The notes beneath the pieces are model-generated. The model saw nothing but the letters and a program-made list of their open reading frames with translations, did not search any database and had not been told where the DNA came from. Made by a program: the position numbers and the translations under genes. This document shows positions 1 to 9,311 of a DNA stretch of 64,000 nt, piece by piece. The DNA lies in assembly GCF_002001015.1 (NCBI RefSeq), contig NZ_MUNO01000016.1, positions 1 to 64,000 on the forward strand. The letters run 5' to 3'. The number at the start of each line of letters is the position of its first letter. Within the stretch, counting starts at the first letter, position 1. This DNA is from Polaromonas sp. A23. Its GTDB lineage: Bacteria > Pseudomonadota > Gammaproteobacteria > Burkholderiales > Burkholderiaceae_C.

Positions 1-67
1 GGTTAGGGGTGGGAGTGGGGAGTTGCACCTACTGTCCAGAGAAGACCGCAGGCGCAGCGTGACGCTT

Positions 68-694
68 CTAATCGTTTTCAGAATCCTCAGCTTCAACCTT
101 TCGCGGCGGCTTGGGCCGAGGCGGCGTGCTGGTGTGAATCAACATCGTGGCCTTTTCCATTTCGCCAGCCAACAGGTCCGGCACCGCCTTGAGCGCACGG
201 GCAATGCTGTCCTCGATCGCCGTGCGATGTTCCTGTGAAGGCTTTTTCAGAACCCAGTTGATGACTTCGGACTTCACGCCCGGGTGGCCCACGCCGATGC
301 GCAGGCGCCAGTAGTCGCCGGTGCCAAGCTGGGCATGGATGTCGCGCAGTCCATTATGGCCGGCGTGGCTGCCGCCGAACTTGAGCTTGGCCTGGCCGGG
401 CACGATGTCGAGTTCGTCGTGGGCCACCAGGATTTCTTCAGGGGCGATCTTGAAAAAACGCGCCAGGGCGGCCACCGACTTGCCTGAGAGGTTCATGAAG
501 GTCAGGGGTTCGAGCACCCAGACGGTTTGACCCTTGATGGTGGTGCGGGCGACGCGGCCGTGGTAGTTTTTGTCCAGTGCCAATGTCAGCTTGAGCTCGC
601 GCGCCAGCGCTTCGGTCCACCAGAAACCGGCGTTGTGGCGGGTTGCCTCGTATTCAGGGCCGGGGTTTCCCAAGCCTACAAAAAGTTTGATCAT
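68..694 (-). CDS. pth: Peptidyl-tRNA hydrolase
   Basis: Cytosolic hydrolase that releases peptides from prematurely dropped peptidyl-tRNAs so the tRNA can be recharged. The 208-residue protein starts [12 protein letters not shown] and has the catalytic His20 in ATRHNAGFW, then FMNLSG and the VAHDELD segment, all hallmarks of the Pth family at its usual length. The open frame runs 16 codons further upstream, but family alignment favours the internal ATG at 692-694. It follows rplY and prs on the same strand, a common betaproteobacterial order. The C-terminus carries a Pro/Lys-rich tail that looks variable. Identification is firm. Confidence 0.97.
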   Translation of the reverse strand: MIKLFVGLGNPGPEYEATRHNAGFWWTEALARELKLTLALDKNYHGRVARTTIKGQTVWVLEPLTFMNLSGKSVAALARFFKIAPEEILVAHDELDIVPGQAKLKFGGSHAGHNGLRDIHAQLGTGDYWRLRIGVGHPGVKSEVINWVLKKPSQEHRTAIEDSIARALKAVPDLLAGEMEKATMLIHTSTPPRPKPPRKVEAEDSEND

Positions 695-775
695 GCTTTG
701 TGATGAGAGGAGAAAAGCGGTCTGCAGGTGGGAGCCTGCCACCGGATTATGGGTGCAGTGAGACCATCCCCAAAG

Positions 776-812
776 AAAAACGGCCCTTGGCCTCCGTGGA
801 GGACAAGGGCCG
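776..812 (-). terminator. Rho-independent terminator after rplY
   Basis: A 9-bp GC-rich stem (781-789 with 804-812) encloses a second small stem (791-795 with 798-802). Read on the minus strand it is followed by a run of five T (776-780). It lies just downstream of rplY, so pth probably also has its own promoter. Confidence 0.85.
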
Positions 813-846
813 CTGGCCTTTTCAGGCCGATGCCACTGGCTGCGAA

Positions 847-1545
847 TTACTTCTTGGCAGCGGGTTTGGCAGCATCGGCTTTGGCGCCGGCCTTGGCTTC
901 CTTGGCGGCAGCAGCCTTGGCTGCCTTGGGATCCACAGGTACCGCAGCGGCAGCTGCAGCGGCTGCATCGGCCTCGGCTTCTTCCGAGACAGCCGACACG
1001 GATACCAGCACTGGATTGTCCTGGCCGCCCTTGGCCACAAACTTCACGCCCTTGGGCAGGGTGATGTCCTTGACGTGCAGCGAGGTACCTTTTTTCAGGC
1101 CGGTCAAATCAACGGCGATGAACTCAGGCAGGTCTTTCGGCAGGCAGGAGATGCTCAGCTCGGTCAGCACATGGTTGACCAGGCAGTTTTCAGCCTTGAC
1201 CGCTGGGGATTCCTCTTCGCCGCTGTAGTGCAGAGGCACCTTCATGGTCAGGCGGGTCTTCGCGTCAACGCGCTGGAAGTCGATGTGCAGGACCAGCTGC
1301 TTGAAAGGATGCATCTGCAGATCGCGCAGCAAAACCTTCTGGGTCTTGCCACCCAGTTCCATCTCGAGGACGGAAGCGTGGAAAGCTTCTTTCTTGATGG
1401 CGTGCCACAGTGCGTTGTGATCGAGCTCGATCAACGACGGTTCACCGGTGCCACCGTAAACGATACCGGGCGTACGGCCCGTGATGCGGAGACGGCGGCT
1501 CGCACCCGTGCCCTGCTTGGCGCGCTCAAAAGCGACGAATTTCAT
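847..1545 (-). CDS. rplY: 50S ribosomal protein L25/general stress protein Ctc
   Basis: Binds 5S rRNA in the large subunit. The protein (232 residues) begins [18 protein letters not shown], then [11 protein letters not shown], as in the long CTC form of L25 with an N-terminal L25 domain (about 1-95) and a C-terminal TL5-like domain (about 100-190). The tail from about residue 195 is an Ala/Lys-rich low-complexity extension typical of betaproteobacterial copies. An ATG four codons upstream is possible, but a GGAG box lies about ten bases ahead of the ATG at 1543-1545, which decides the start. It sits between prs and pth, as usual. Confidence 0.96.
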   Translation of the reverse strand: MKFVAFERAKQGTGASRRLRITGRTPGIVYGGTGEPSLIELDHNALWHAIKKEAFHASVLEMELGGKTQKVLLRDLQMHPFKQLVLHIDFQRVDAKTRLTMKVPLHYSGEEESPAVKAENCLVNHVLTELSISCLPKDLPEFIAVDLTGLKKGTSLHVKDITLPKGVKFVAKGGQDNPVLVSVSAVSEEAEADAAAAAAAAVPVDPKAAKAAAAKEAKAGAKADAAKPAAKK

Positions 1546-1782
1546 AATATTCTCCAAAAGAGGTGGGCCGCGACCAGCTCACCCCGACATGGAAAGTCCC
1601 ATAAATCCCGTCTTTGGGCGCATGGCGGCGTTGCGCGGTGCTCGGAATCCTCATGCACTGAAGTGCATTCCGGTGTCCTGCGCTCCGGGCGCCTTGCCCT
1701 GCATCCCAATAACGGAATTTCTGAAATTTTCCTAAAAAAGCTGCAACGGCGTTGTGCCGCGGCAGCCACCTTTCGCCTCGGA

Positions 1783-2757
1783 TCAGAACAAATTGTCCTG
1801 GTCCGAGAACAAACTCATGACCGACTCACCGTTGGCGATGCGCTGGATTGTTTCGGCAATCAGCGGAGCCACGGAGAGCTGGCGAATTTTCTTGCAGTCC
1901 TGGGCCGCCTGGCTCAGGGGAATGGTGTTGGTAATCACCACCTCGTCCAGGGCCTCGCCCTGGGCGATGCGTTCGATGGCTGGACCCGAAAAAATCGGGT
2001 GCGTGCAATACGCATAAACCTTTTTGGCGCCGCGCTCTTTCAGCACTTCAGCGGCTTTGACCAGGGTGCCGGCCGTGTCGATCATGTCGTCCATGATCAC
2101 GCAGTTGCGGCCGTCGATGTCGCCAATCACATGCATGACTTCCGACACATTGGCCTTGGGCCGGCGCTTGTCGATGATGGCCATGTCGCAGCCGAGCTGC
2201 TTGGCCAGCGCCCGGGCGCGCACCACGCCGCCAACGTCGGGCGAGACCACCATCAGGTCGTTGTAGTTCTTCTGCCGCAAGTCGCCCAACAGCACCGGCG
2301 AGGCATAGATGTTGTCGACCGGGATGTCGAAGAAGCCCTGGATCTGGTCGGCATGCAGGTCCATGGTCAGCACGCGCGAGACTCCGACGGCCTGCAGCAT
2401 GTTGGCCACCACCTTGGCGCTGATCGGCACGCGTGCCGAGCGCGGGCGGCGGTCCTGGCGGGCGTAGCCGAAATAGGGAATCACAGCGGAAATGCGCTCG
2501 GCCGAGGCGCGTTTGAGCGCGTCGACCATGATCAGCAATTCCATGATGTTTTCGTTGGTCGGTGCGCAGGTTGACTGCACTACGAACACGTCGCGGGCGC
2601 GTACGTTTTGCTGGATTTCAACCGTTACTTCACCGTCCGAAAAGCGGCCCACATGGGCGGCTCCCAATGAAATACCCAAGTGCTGCGCAATTTCCGAGGC
2701 CATGCTCGGATTGGCATTGCCGGTGAAAAGCATGAAGTCGGAGTGGTGCGGTTGCAT
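1783..2757 (-). CDS. prs: Ribose-phosphate pyrophosphokinase
   Basis: Makes PRPP from ribose-5-phosphate and ATP for nucleotide, His and Trp synthesis. The 324-residue protein shows FTGNANP near the start, the [16 protein letters not shown] segment, the flexible-loop region DKRRPKA and the PRPP-binding DDMIDTAGT motif. Length matches class I PRPP synthetases. It lies downstream of tRNA-Gln with a 240-bp gap and upstream of rplY, the classical ispE-tRNA-Gln-prs-rplY-pth order. No anomaly is seen. Confidence 0.97.
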   Translation of the reverse strand: MQPHHSDFMLFTGNANPSMASEIAQHLGISLGAAHVGRFSDGEVTVEIQQNVRARDVFVVQSTCAPTNENIMELLIMVDALKRASAERISAVIPYFGYARQDRRPRSARVPISAKVVANMLQAVGVSRVLTMDLHADQIQGFFDIPVDNIYASPVLLGDLRQKNYNDLMVVSPDVGGVVRARALAKQLGCDMAIIDKRRPKANVSEVMHVIGDIDGRNCVIMDDMIDTAGTLVKAAEVLKERGAKKVYAYCTHPIFSGPAIERIAQGEALDEVVITNTIPLSQAAQDCKKIRQLSVAPLIAETIQRIANGESVMSLFSDQDNLF

Positions 2758-2963
2758 GTGTGGCCCAGCGGATGTCTAGAGGGAAACGTTGCCGAATGGA
2801 TAAAAGCAATAAACGCACTGAAAACACGGACGCCCTGTGTCCGTTCCATGTCAATGCGGTTTCACGTTTCCTTGCCCGAACCCGGATTTTCCGGATTACA
2901 CGGGCAGGGTCTCGAACCGGAGACACTCAACAGTCAGCGAGCACGGGCCCCTTAACGGGGCCT

Positions 2964-2990
2964 AAAAACACGGGCCCCACATGGGACCCG
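2964..2990 (-). terminator. Terminator downstream of tRNA-Gln
   Basis: An 8-bp stem (2971-2978 with 2983-2990, one G-T pair) and 4-base loop, followed on the minus strand by a T-rich run (2964-2968). A second GC hairpin lies just beyond (2945-2962). The remainder of the tRNA-Gln to prs gap (2758-2944) holds no gene that I can see and presumably carries the prs promoter. Confidence 0.75.
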
Positions 2991-2997
2991 AAAATTT

Positions 2998-3074
2998 TGG
3001 CAGGGGTGGAAGGATTCGAACCTGCGAATGCCGGAATCAAAATCCGGTGCCTTAACCAGCTTGGCGACACCCCT
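2998..3074 (-). tRNA. tRNA-Gln (anticodon TTG)
   Basis: On the minus strand a 7-bp acceptor stem (3068-3074 with 3002-3008) closes a full cloverleaf. The anticodon stem is CCGGA/TCCGG with loop TTTTGAT, so the anticodon is TTG. The T-loop GTTCGAATC is intact and CCA is encoded at 2998-3000. It is placed between ispE and prs, the conserved position in Burkholderiales. Confidence 0.97.
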
Positions 3075-3182
3075 ACACAGGTAGATTGTCAAACCCGAAA
3101 AGTGTCAAAAATGACAATTTGCAGGTGACCGACAACCAACCCTTTAATCGTTGTTCTGGAAACAAATTCCTTGGCCGTTATT

Positions 3183-4076
3183 TTACCAACCGGCCAGAGG
3201 ATGTGTATCCAGGTTGCTGCACTTGCGGACCTGCCAGTCGCCTGGGGCGACTGCGAGTTCCATCTCATGCGGCATATGCGCAAAAACTGCACTTCCCGAG
3301 CCAGTCATTCGGCCCTTCAAGTGCTGCCTGGAGAGCCAGTCGAGTGACTGGCCAACCTGCGGACACAAGGCTTGCGCGACTGGCTGCAAGTCGTTGTGGC
3401 CGAATCCGTAAACCGGGCCGTCAGTGTTTGCAGCAAAGCCTTGGATTGTAGCAGTTTCTGTGTCGCGTTTGAGCCCCGGCGCGCGGAAAATGGCCTCTGT
3501 GGGCACTCCCGCGGCCGGCTTGACCACCACAAAACGGGCCGAGGGGAGGGCCAAGGGGGTGATTTTTTCGCCTATGCCTTCTACCCAGGCATGGCCGCCA
3601 CTGAGAAAAAACGGGACGTCGGCACCCAGACTGAGCGCCACGGCCTGCAGTTGATCGGGCGGCAACCGGACGCCCCACAGGCGTTGCAGCGCCAGAAGGC
3701 AGCTGGCGGCGTCAGAAGATCCTCCACCCATGCCAGCCTGCGACGGTATGCGTTTTTCCAGCCCGATGTGCACGCCCAATGTTGTGCCTGAAGCGCTTTG
3801 GAGGGCGCGCGCGGCGCGCACCACCAGGTCTTCGGCCGGCAGCGCTTCGCCGTCATGGGAGAGCAAGTCTGTGCGGGTGATCTGGCCGTCTGTGCGCAAC
3901 TCGAAATGCAGGGTATCGCACCAGTCGATGAGCATGAACACCGACTGAAGCAGATGGTAGCCATCCGGCCGGCGCCCGTTGATGTGTAAAAACAGGTTGA
4001 GTTTGGCTGGCGCCGGAACGTCGTAAAGGGCCTTCAACGGCTTGCCCGTGGCAGCGCCTGACAGTCCGGCCAGCAT
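3183..4076 (-). CDS. ispE: 4-diphosphocytidyl-2-C-methyl-D-erythritol kinase
   Basis: GHMP-family kinase of the MEP isoprenoid pathway; phosphorylates CDP-methylerythritol. The 297-residue protein has PAPAKLNLFLH near residue 22, DGYHLLQSVF, and the ATP-binding glycine loop GMGGGSSDAASC. Its ATG overlaps the lolB stop (ATGA), showing tight coupling with lolB and the TPR gene upstream. An internal start nearer PAPAKLN cannot be excluded, because the first ~17 residues are not conserved-looking. tRNA-Gln follows. Confidence 0.95.
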   Translation of the reverse strand: MLAGLSGAATGKPLKALYDVPAPAKLNLFLHINGRRPDGYHLLQSVFMLIDWCDTLHFELRTDGQITRTDLLSHDGEALPAEDLVVRAARALQSASGTTLGVHIGLEKRIPSQAGMGGGSSDAASCLLALQRLWGVRLPPDQLQAVALSLGADVPFFLSGGHAWVEGIGEKITPLALPSARFVVVKPAAGVPTEAIFRAPGLKRDTETATIQGFAANTDGPVYGFGHNDLQPVAQALCPQVGQSLDWLSRQHLKGRMTGSGSAVFAHMPHEMELAVAPGDWQVRKCSNLDTHPLAGW

Positions 4077-4597
4077 CAGGGGGTGGCGAGCACGATGCGC
4101 AGGTCCGTGCGCGGTTGTGGGCTTGAACGGCTGGCCGAAATTCGCCCGTCGGCTTGCTGCGAGAGATCGGCGCTCCAGCCGTCGGCGGCCGTATTCTTGC
4201 CGCGAAGCCAGTCAAACAGGGCAGGCAACGGAACCGCCGCGCCGGTGGCTTTTTGAATCAACTCATCGACGCTCGCAAAACGCTGGATCTGGTTGCCCGA
4301 GTCGAGGATGGCTTCCTGAGGCGACCAGCGCAGGACGGCGAGGCTGTTGCCGAGCGGACTATTGAGCGTCAGTTCACCCTGCACGGGGCTACCCTTGAGT
4401 TCGAAGCCGGCAAAAAAAGACTGCGGCGGCTCACTTTGAACCTGCAGGCTGATACGGCCTGTCCAGAATGAAATAGCATCATCATTTTGCCGCTCAGCCC
4501 TTATCGGGGCTGCGCAACCAGCTATAAAAAATGTAGCAAAAAAAAGGCCTGCCAACAGGGTGACGCGTCCGCGCGCCGGGGCGAGGGGGAGTGTCAT
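4076..4597 (-). CDS. lolB: Outer-membrane lipoprotein LolB
   Basis: Outer-membrane receptor that accepts lipoproteins from LolA. Starting at the ATG at 4595-4597, the 173-residue product has a signal peptide ending in a lipobox with Cys28 (FFIAGCAAP), then FWTGRISLQV and a domain of LolB length. It begins five bases after the stop of the upstream TPR gene, so an earlier in-frame ATG at 4717 inside that gene is unlikely. Oddity: the codons for the lipobox and about 20 following residues coincide with a copy of a dispersed intergenic repeat found elsewhere in this window. Confidence 0.9.
   Translation of the reverse strand: MTLPLAPARGRVTLLAGLFFATFFIAGCAAPIRAERQNDDAISFWTGRISLQVQSEPPQSFFAGFELKGSPVQGELTLNSPLGNSLAVLRWSPQEAILDSGNQIQRFASVDELIQKATGAAVPLPALFDWLRGKNTAADGWSADLSQQADGRISASRSSPQPRTDLRIVLATP
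4466..4542 (-). repeat. Dispersed repeat copy inside lolB
   Basis: Read on the minus strand it matches the repeat copies at 10452, 24994, 54772 and 58196: a head like TGCTAC-n6-TATAGCT, a central TTGCGCA block and a tail GGGCT-AGCGGCA. Here it is translated in frame as the LolB lipobox region. Confidence 0.65.
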
Positions 4598-4602
4598 CGA
4601 TG

Positions 4603-6381
4603 TCACAGCCGGACGCGAAGGCGCTTGAGGGTTTCGAGCAGGGTTTCGTTGTCCGCGTTGAGAAGCTTGCCTTCTTTCCAGATGACCATGGCCTTGTCGC
4701 GTTGACCCATGCTCCACAAGACTTCACCGAAATGGGCGGCGATTTCCGCGTCAGGTTTGGCCTTGTAGGCGGCTTCGAAGATCTTCAGGGCCTCGGCCTT
4801 GTTGCCCAGGCGAAATTCGACCCAACCAAGGCTGTCCCTGATGAATGGGTCTTCCGGTGCGTAGGTCAACGCCTTCTGAATCAACTCTTTGGCTTCAGGC
4901 AGGCGCACATTGCGATCGGCGAGCGAGTATCCCAGCGCGTTGTAAGCATGGTGATAGTCGGGTTTGCGCTGCACCACCTGGCGCAACATGCGCTCCATCT
5001 CCGGCAGCAGGTCGAGTTTTTCCGCGAGCATGGCCTGGTCATAGAGAAGCTCAGGTTCGTCCGGAAATTGCGTGACGGCTTGAGCGAGCAGGTCGTAGGC
5101 ACTGCGATAGTCCTTTTGCTCGCGCAGCAGGTTGACTTCGGCCAGCAATTTGATGCGTTTGTCTTCCGGGTTGCGCTCAGGCAACTGGCGAATCAGCTGG
5201 CGGGCTTCAGTCAGCTTGCCCTGTTTGGCCAACAGGGAGGCGCGCCTGGTCTGGGCCTGAACCAGTTCCTGCGCGTCAGGTATCTTGTTGAGCCAGCTTT
5301 CTGCTGCGGCAAAATCCTTGCGCTTTTCGGCGACCTGCGCCAGAGAAAGGTAGGCCTGGGACAGGCCGCGGCTGGTTTGCGTCTGCTCCTCATCGCGTCC
5401 GGCCAGCTCAACATAGCGCAGCAAGGAGGTCTGTGCCATGGCCAGCTGATTGTCCTGAAGCTGGAGCGACCCCAGTACGAGCCAACCTTCGGGGTAGTCA
5501 GGTTTGTCCCGCGTGACCGCTTGCAGCTGGACGCTGGCTTCGGTGTAACGCTGGGCATCGAGCAGGGCGCGGGCGTACGCCATGCGGAATTCCGGCCGGG
5601 CCACGGCGTTGCCCTGCAGGTATTTCTGGGCCAGGCTTTCGGCGCGTGGCAATTTGGGGTCCATGAGTTCCAGCGCCAGCAAGGCAGGCGCTTCGGCGCG
5701 TGGGTCCAGCGCCTGCGCGCGCTCTATGGCCTCCAGCGCGCCGGGTAATTCCCCAGCTGCCACGCGCATGCGTCCGACCGCCGTCCAGGCGGCTGCACTG
5801 GTGGCCGGCGCCTTGAGGTCGTCGGCCAGCGCGGTTTCAAGCACGCCTGCCGCGAGTTTTTTGTCGCTGGCACGGGCAAAAAAGCGGGGGAGGTTGGTGA
5901 TCACCATCAGTTGCTCGGCTACGGGAGTGAGCCGAACTTCGGTTCTGAGCGGTTCCGTGGTTTCAGTGATCTTGTTGAGGGCGACCAGAATCTGCAGTAC
6001 GTACCGGTTGGCCTCGCGCGAGGTCGGCTGGGCCTGTCGCCATGCCCGTGCCGCCTGAAGCGCTGCGTCGCCCGAACGCGACTGAAGGGCGATATCTGCT
6101 GCCCGTTGGTAAAGCTGCGCATCGTTGGTCTGGCGGGCAGCGTTCAGCATCAGGGAAAAGCCGGTAGGGGCGTCGCCCTGACGTGCGGTGATCTCGCCGA
6201 TCAGCACTTGGTAAAAAAGCTCGGCGTCCAGGTCGGATGAGGGCGGAGCGACCACTTGGGCAGCGGCTGGGGCTTGCGGAAGGGCTGCCGGTGGCAAGGC
6301 CGGTGCAGGCTGGGCCGTTTGCGCCAACGCTGCCGGCAGGCTCAGGCAGAGCGCTCCGAAAACACATAGGAATTGTTTCAT
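4603..6381 (-). CDS. Exported TPR-repeat protein
   Basis: The 592-residue protein starts [21 protein letters not shown], a clear signal peptide ending about residue 21, followed by a Pro/Ala linker and then tetratricopeptide repeats over most of its length (for example [25 protein letters not shown] and the canonical [12 protein letters not shown] block near the C-terminus). Such proteins precede lolB and ispE in many betaproteobacteria and are thought to be periplasmic scaffolds, but the exact role is not established. The ATG at 6379-6381 fits the signal peptide better than one eight codons earlier. It is divergent from mutM. Confidence 0.85.
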   Translation of the reverse strand: MKQFLCVFGALCLSLPAALAQTAQPAPALPPAALPQAPAAAQVVAPPSSDLDAELFYQVLIGEITARQGDAPTGFSLMLNAARQTNDAQLYQRAADIALQSRSGDAALQAARAWRQAQPTSREANRYVLQILVALNKITETTEPLRTEVRLTPVAEQLMVITNLPRFFARASDKKLAAGVLETALADDLKAPATSAAAWTAVGRMRVAAGELPGALEAIERAQALDPRAEAPALLALELMDPKLPRAESLAQKYLQGNAVARPEFRMAYARALLDAQRYTEASVQLQAVTRDKPDYPEGWLVLGSLQLQDNQLAMAQTSLLRYVELAGRDEEQTQTSRGLSQAYLSLAQVAEKRKDFAAAESWLNKIPDAQELVQAQTRRASLLAKQGKLTEARQLIRQLPERNPEDKRIKLLAEVNLLREQKDYRSAYDLLAQAVTQFPDEPELLYDQAMLAEKLDLLPEMERMLRQVVQRKPDYHHAYNALGYSLADRNVRLPEAKELIQKALTYAPEDPFIRDSLGWVEFRLGNKAEALKIFEAAYKAKPDAEIAAHFGEVLWSMGQRDKAMVIWKEGKLLNADNETLLETLKRLRVRL

Positions 6382-6443
6382 CGGGCCATGATAATTCAAG
6401 CACATGTGCCCATGTGAGGCGCCTCGAAGATTGTTGCAAGCCC

Positions 6444-7259
6444 ATGCCTGAATTGCCCGAAGTTGAAGTTACGCGCTTGAGTTTTGCCAGCCGCATTGCG
6501 GGAGCGACCATTCTGGCGCTTCAGATGGGGAAACCGTTGCGATGGCCCCTGGGGTGCGACACGGCGCGTTTGAATGGACACACCGTACTCGAGGTGCGCA
6601 GGCGCGGCAAATATCTGTTGCTCGACACCACCGGTGGCCTGCTTTTGATCCATCTCGGGATGTCCGGAAGCCTGGGGTTTGGCAACGGCTTGCCGCCACC
6701 GGGCAAACATGATCATTTTGAACTGCGAACCACGGCAGGTACATTGCGCCTGCATGACCCCCGGCGCTTCGGTGCCGTGGTCTATGCGCCGGCCGAGCAG
6801 GATGCGATTGCGCAAAAGCTGCTGGGGAGACTGGGCGTTGAGCCGCTGACAGACGCTTTTGACGCGATGGTTTTTTACCGTGCGCTGCAAACCCGTCAGA
6901 CGGCGATCAAGCAGGTCTTGCTGGCGGGCGAATTGGTCGTCGGCGTTGGCAACATTTATGCGTCGGAAGCGCTGTTCATCGCCGGCATCCGGCCGACGGT
7001 ACGGGCCGCCCGGTTAAGCAAGCCCCGCGCTGCCAGGCTGCATGCGGCGATTCGGACGGTGTTGTCGCAAGCGGTCAAAAAAGGCGGCAGTACCCTGAAA
7101 GACTTCTCCAACACCATGGGGGAGAGCGGTTATTTCCAGCTTGAGGCCATGGTTTACGATCGGGCCGGCTTGCCCTGCAAGGTGTGCGGAACGCCCGTTC
7201 GCACCCTCCGGCAAGGGCAGCGCTCCACTTTTTTCTGTGTCAACTGCCAGAAACCCTGA
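6444..7259 (+). CDS. mutM: Formamidopyrimidine-DNA glycosylase
   Basis: Bifunctional glycosylase/AP lyase that removes 8-oxoguanine. The start MPELPEVE supplies the catalytic Pro2 and Glu3. Lys in the GKYLLL segment, the helix-two-turn-helix with [12 protein letters not shown], and a C-terminal zinc finger (CKVC...CVNC) are all present, with a standard length of 271 residues. It is transcribed away from the TPR gene. mutY lies two genes downstream, so two arms of the GO repair system flank a dynamin-like gene. Confidence 0.97.
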   Translation: MPELPEVEVTRLSFASRIAGATILALQMGKPLRWPLGCDTARLNGHTVLEVRRRGKYLLLDTTGGLLLIHLGMSGSLGFGNGLPPPGKHDHFELRTTAGTLRLHDPRRFGAVVYAPAEQDAIAQKLLGRLGVEPLTDAFDAMVFYRALQTRQTAIKQVLLAGELVVGVGNIYASEALFIAGIRPTVRAARLSKPRAARLHAAIRTVLSQAVKKGGSTLKDFSNTMGESGYFQLEAMVYDRAGLPCKVCGTPVRTLRQGQRSTFFCVNCQKP

Positions 7260-7333
7260 AGGTCTGGACGGCTCCGGGCTGACCGTTTCCGGTGGTCAAT
7301 GCTATATTGATTGACCTATGTCCCCGGCGCACC

Positions 7334-9304
7334 ATGTCCTTTAACGAACAATTTGACCAGCACGGCACGTGGAGGCGCGAGTTTGCCTTGCGGCTCAAAC
7401 TTTTATCCGAATGGATGAAAGACCACGATCTGCTCAACGCCGCAGTGGAGGAGCGCCTGCTTCGCCTCGAATCGCAGGTGCGTTCGGACAAGGTCATGGT
7501 GGCCTTTGTTGCAGAGTTTTCCCGCGGCAAGTCGGAACTGATCAACGCCATCTTTTTTGCCGGCTACGGCCGACGCATCATGCCGGCCAGCGCGGGGCGC
7601 ACCACCATGTGCCCGACCGAGCTGGGTTATGACGCCGACGTGCCGCCCTGCCTGCGTCTGTTGCCTATTGAAACCCGGCTCAAGCCCCAGGCCCTGATGG
7701 AATGGCGCATGGTCCCGGAAAAATGGACGCGGGTTGACCTCGACGTCAACGATCCGGTGCAACTTGCGAAAGCCCTGGAAAAAGTGGCCGAGGTCCGCCG
7801 TGTCACGCAGGAAGAAGCGCGAGCCCTGGGTTTCTGGCATGACGACGTGCCGGAAGACAATCCCCGGATAGATGCCGATGGCATGGTCGAGGTGCCCAAA
7901 TGGCGCCACGCCCTGATCAATATCGCCCATCCGCTGCTCAAGCAGGGCTTGGTCATTCTTGATACGCCGGGCCTTAATGCGATTGGTGCCGAGCCTGAAC
8001 TGACCGTCAGCCTGATCCCCCAGGCCCATGCGGTGGTGTTCATTCTGGCGGCCGACACGGGTGTCACCAAGTCCGACCTGGCGATCTGGCGGGAACACCT
8101 GATCACCGAGGGCGACGACAACGACGCCCGTCTCGTGGTGCTCAACAAGATCGATACCCTGTGGGATGCCTTGAGTTCTCCCGCGCAGATTCAGGCGCAG
8201 ATTGATCGCCAGCGCGCCACTTCGGCAGAAATTCTCGGTTTGCCGATGGCGCAGGTTATTCCGGTTTCCGCTCAGAAAGGCCTGGTGGCCAAAGTCACCG
8301 GCGACGACGAGTTGCTGCGGGCCAGTTGCCTGCCTGGCCTGGAACTGGCTTTGGCGCAGGGCGTGATGGGGCAGCGGCAGAAAATCCTGCGGTCTGCGGT
8401 GGCTGCCGGCATTGTGGAGTTGCGTGCCGAAGCCGGACGCGTCATTCATATTCGCCGTCGCGATCTTGCCGAGCAGATGATTGAGCTGCGTGGCCTGCGC
8501 GGCAAGAACGATTCCGTGATCAAGCACATGCGCTCGCGCATTGAGCAGGAGCACAGCGAATTCAATACCAGCGGCGCCAAGATCCAGGCCGTGCGTTCCA
8601 TTCATCTGAAGCTGCTGCGCGAAGTGTTTCATCTGCTCGGAACACCCACGCTCAAAACCGAGCTTGCCCAGCTGACCGAAACACTCAAGCAGCCTGGCAT
8701 CAAGCTCGGGGTCAAAAAAGCCTATGGCCAGGCCTTCGCACGCCTGCGCGAAGGCCTTGAAAAAGCCCGCAGCACCAGCGCAGAAATCCAGAACATGCTG
8801 GGTGGATCATTCAAGCAGCTCAACTCCGAGTTCGGTTTCTCCCTGCAGGCGCCCAAAGAGCCCGACATGAGCCGTTTCATGGTGGATCTTGAGCAGATCG
8901 AGCGCAGCCACCTGCAATATTTGGGGGTGGCCAACATCCTCAAGTTGGCGCAGCCGGAGTTTTCGGAGCGCTTGGTGCGTGCCCTGGCCACGCGGCTGAG
9001 GGTGGTCTACGAGACGGCGCTTGGCGAAGTCGAGCTATGGAACAAATCAGCGGCCTCGCAGCTGGATGCGCAGCTCAAGGAGCGCCGTAAAAACTTCGGT
9101 CGCCGCATCGAGGCGATAGAACGCATCCAGCAGGCCGCCTCCGGCCTGGACGAACGCATCGGGGAAATAGATGCCCACGAGCGCGAGCTGGACCAGCTGG
9201 ATGGCAAGCTTGATGAGCTGACGGCCCAGTTGGTCAACGCGCCAGCGAGCCCGCACGAGCCCGTCGCAGTCACTGCACCCATGCCTTTGCCCCAAGTCGC
9301 CTGA
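7334..9304 (+). CDS. Dynamin-family GTPase
   Basis: A 656-residue large GTPase. Residues 60-67 form a P-loop AEFSRGKS, in which the first Gly of GxxxxGK is replaced by Ala. A DTPGL G3 motif lies near residue 208 and an NKID G4 motif near 268. The C-terminal half (about 370-640) is helical with predicted coiled coil. I chose MSFNEQFDQ as start because the upstream extension is intergenic in character. Bacterial dynamin-like proteins act in membrane remodelling or stress tolerance; the substrate membrane here is unknown. It lies between mutM and mutY, with mutY starting 7 bases after its stop. Confidence 0.85.
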   Translation: MSFNEQFDQHGTWRREFALRLKLLSEWMKDHDLLNAAVEERLLRLESQVRSDKVMVAFVAEFSRGKSELINAIFFAGYGRRIMPASAGRTTMCPTELGYDADVPPCLRLLPIETRLKPQALMEWRMVPEKWTRVDLDVNDPVQLAKALEKVAEVRRVTQEEARALGFWHDDVPEDNPRIDADGMVEVPKWRHALINIAHPLLKQGLVILDTPGLNAIGAEPELTVSLIPQAHAVVFILAADTGVTKSDLAIWREHLITEGDDNDARLVVLNKIDTLWDALSSPAQIQAQIDRQRATSAEILGLPMAQVIPVSAQKGLVAKVTGDDELLRASCLPGLELALAQGVMGQRQKILRSAVAAGIVELRAEAGRVIHIRRRDLAEQMIELRGLRGKNDSVIKHMRSRIEQEHSEFNTSGAKIQAVRSIHLKLLREVFHLLGTPTLKTELAQLTETLKQPGIKLGVKKAYGQAFARLREGLEKARSTSAEIQNMLGGSFKQLNSEFGFSLQAPKEPDMSRFMVDLEQIERSHLQYLGVANILKLAQPEFSERLVRALATRLRVVYETALGEVELWNKSAASQLDAQLKERRKNFGRRIEAIERIQQAASGLDERIGEIDAHERELDQLDGKLDELTAQLVNAPASPHEPVAVTAPMPLPQVA

Positions 9305-9311
9305 GCGGCCC

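Noticed and set aside
700-2574. A 624-codon open frame on the plus strand across rplY and prs
   Set aside because: It is antisense to two certain genes, with His/Gln/Val-rich composition typical of reverse-complement reading in high-GC DNA.
2800-2945. A second tRNA-like sequence next to tRNA-Gln (GGTCTCGAACCGGAGAC)
   Set aside because: A T-arm-like string occurs, but no acceptor or anticodon stem could be closed around it.
4591-5748. Long plus-strand frame opposite the TPR gene
   Set aside because: Antisense shadow; the TPR protein has a signal peptide and clear repeats on the other strand.
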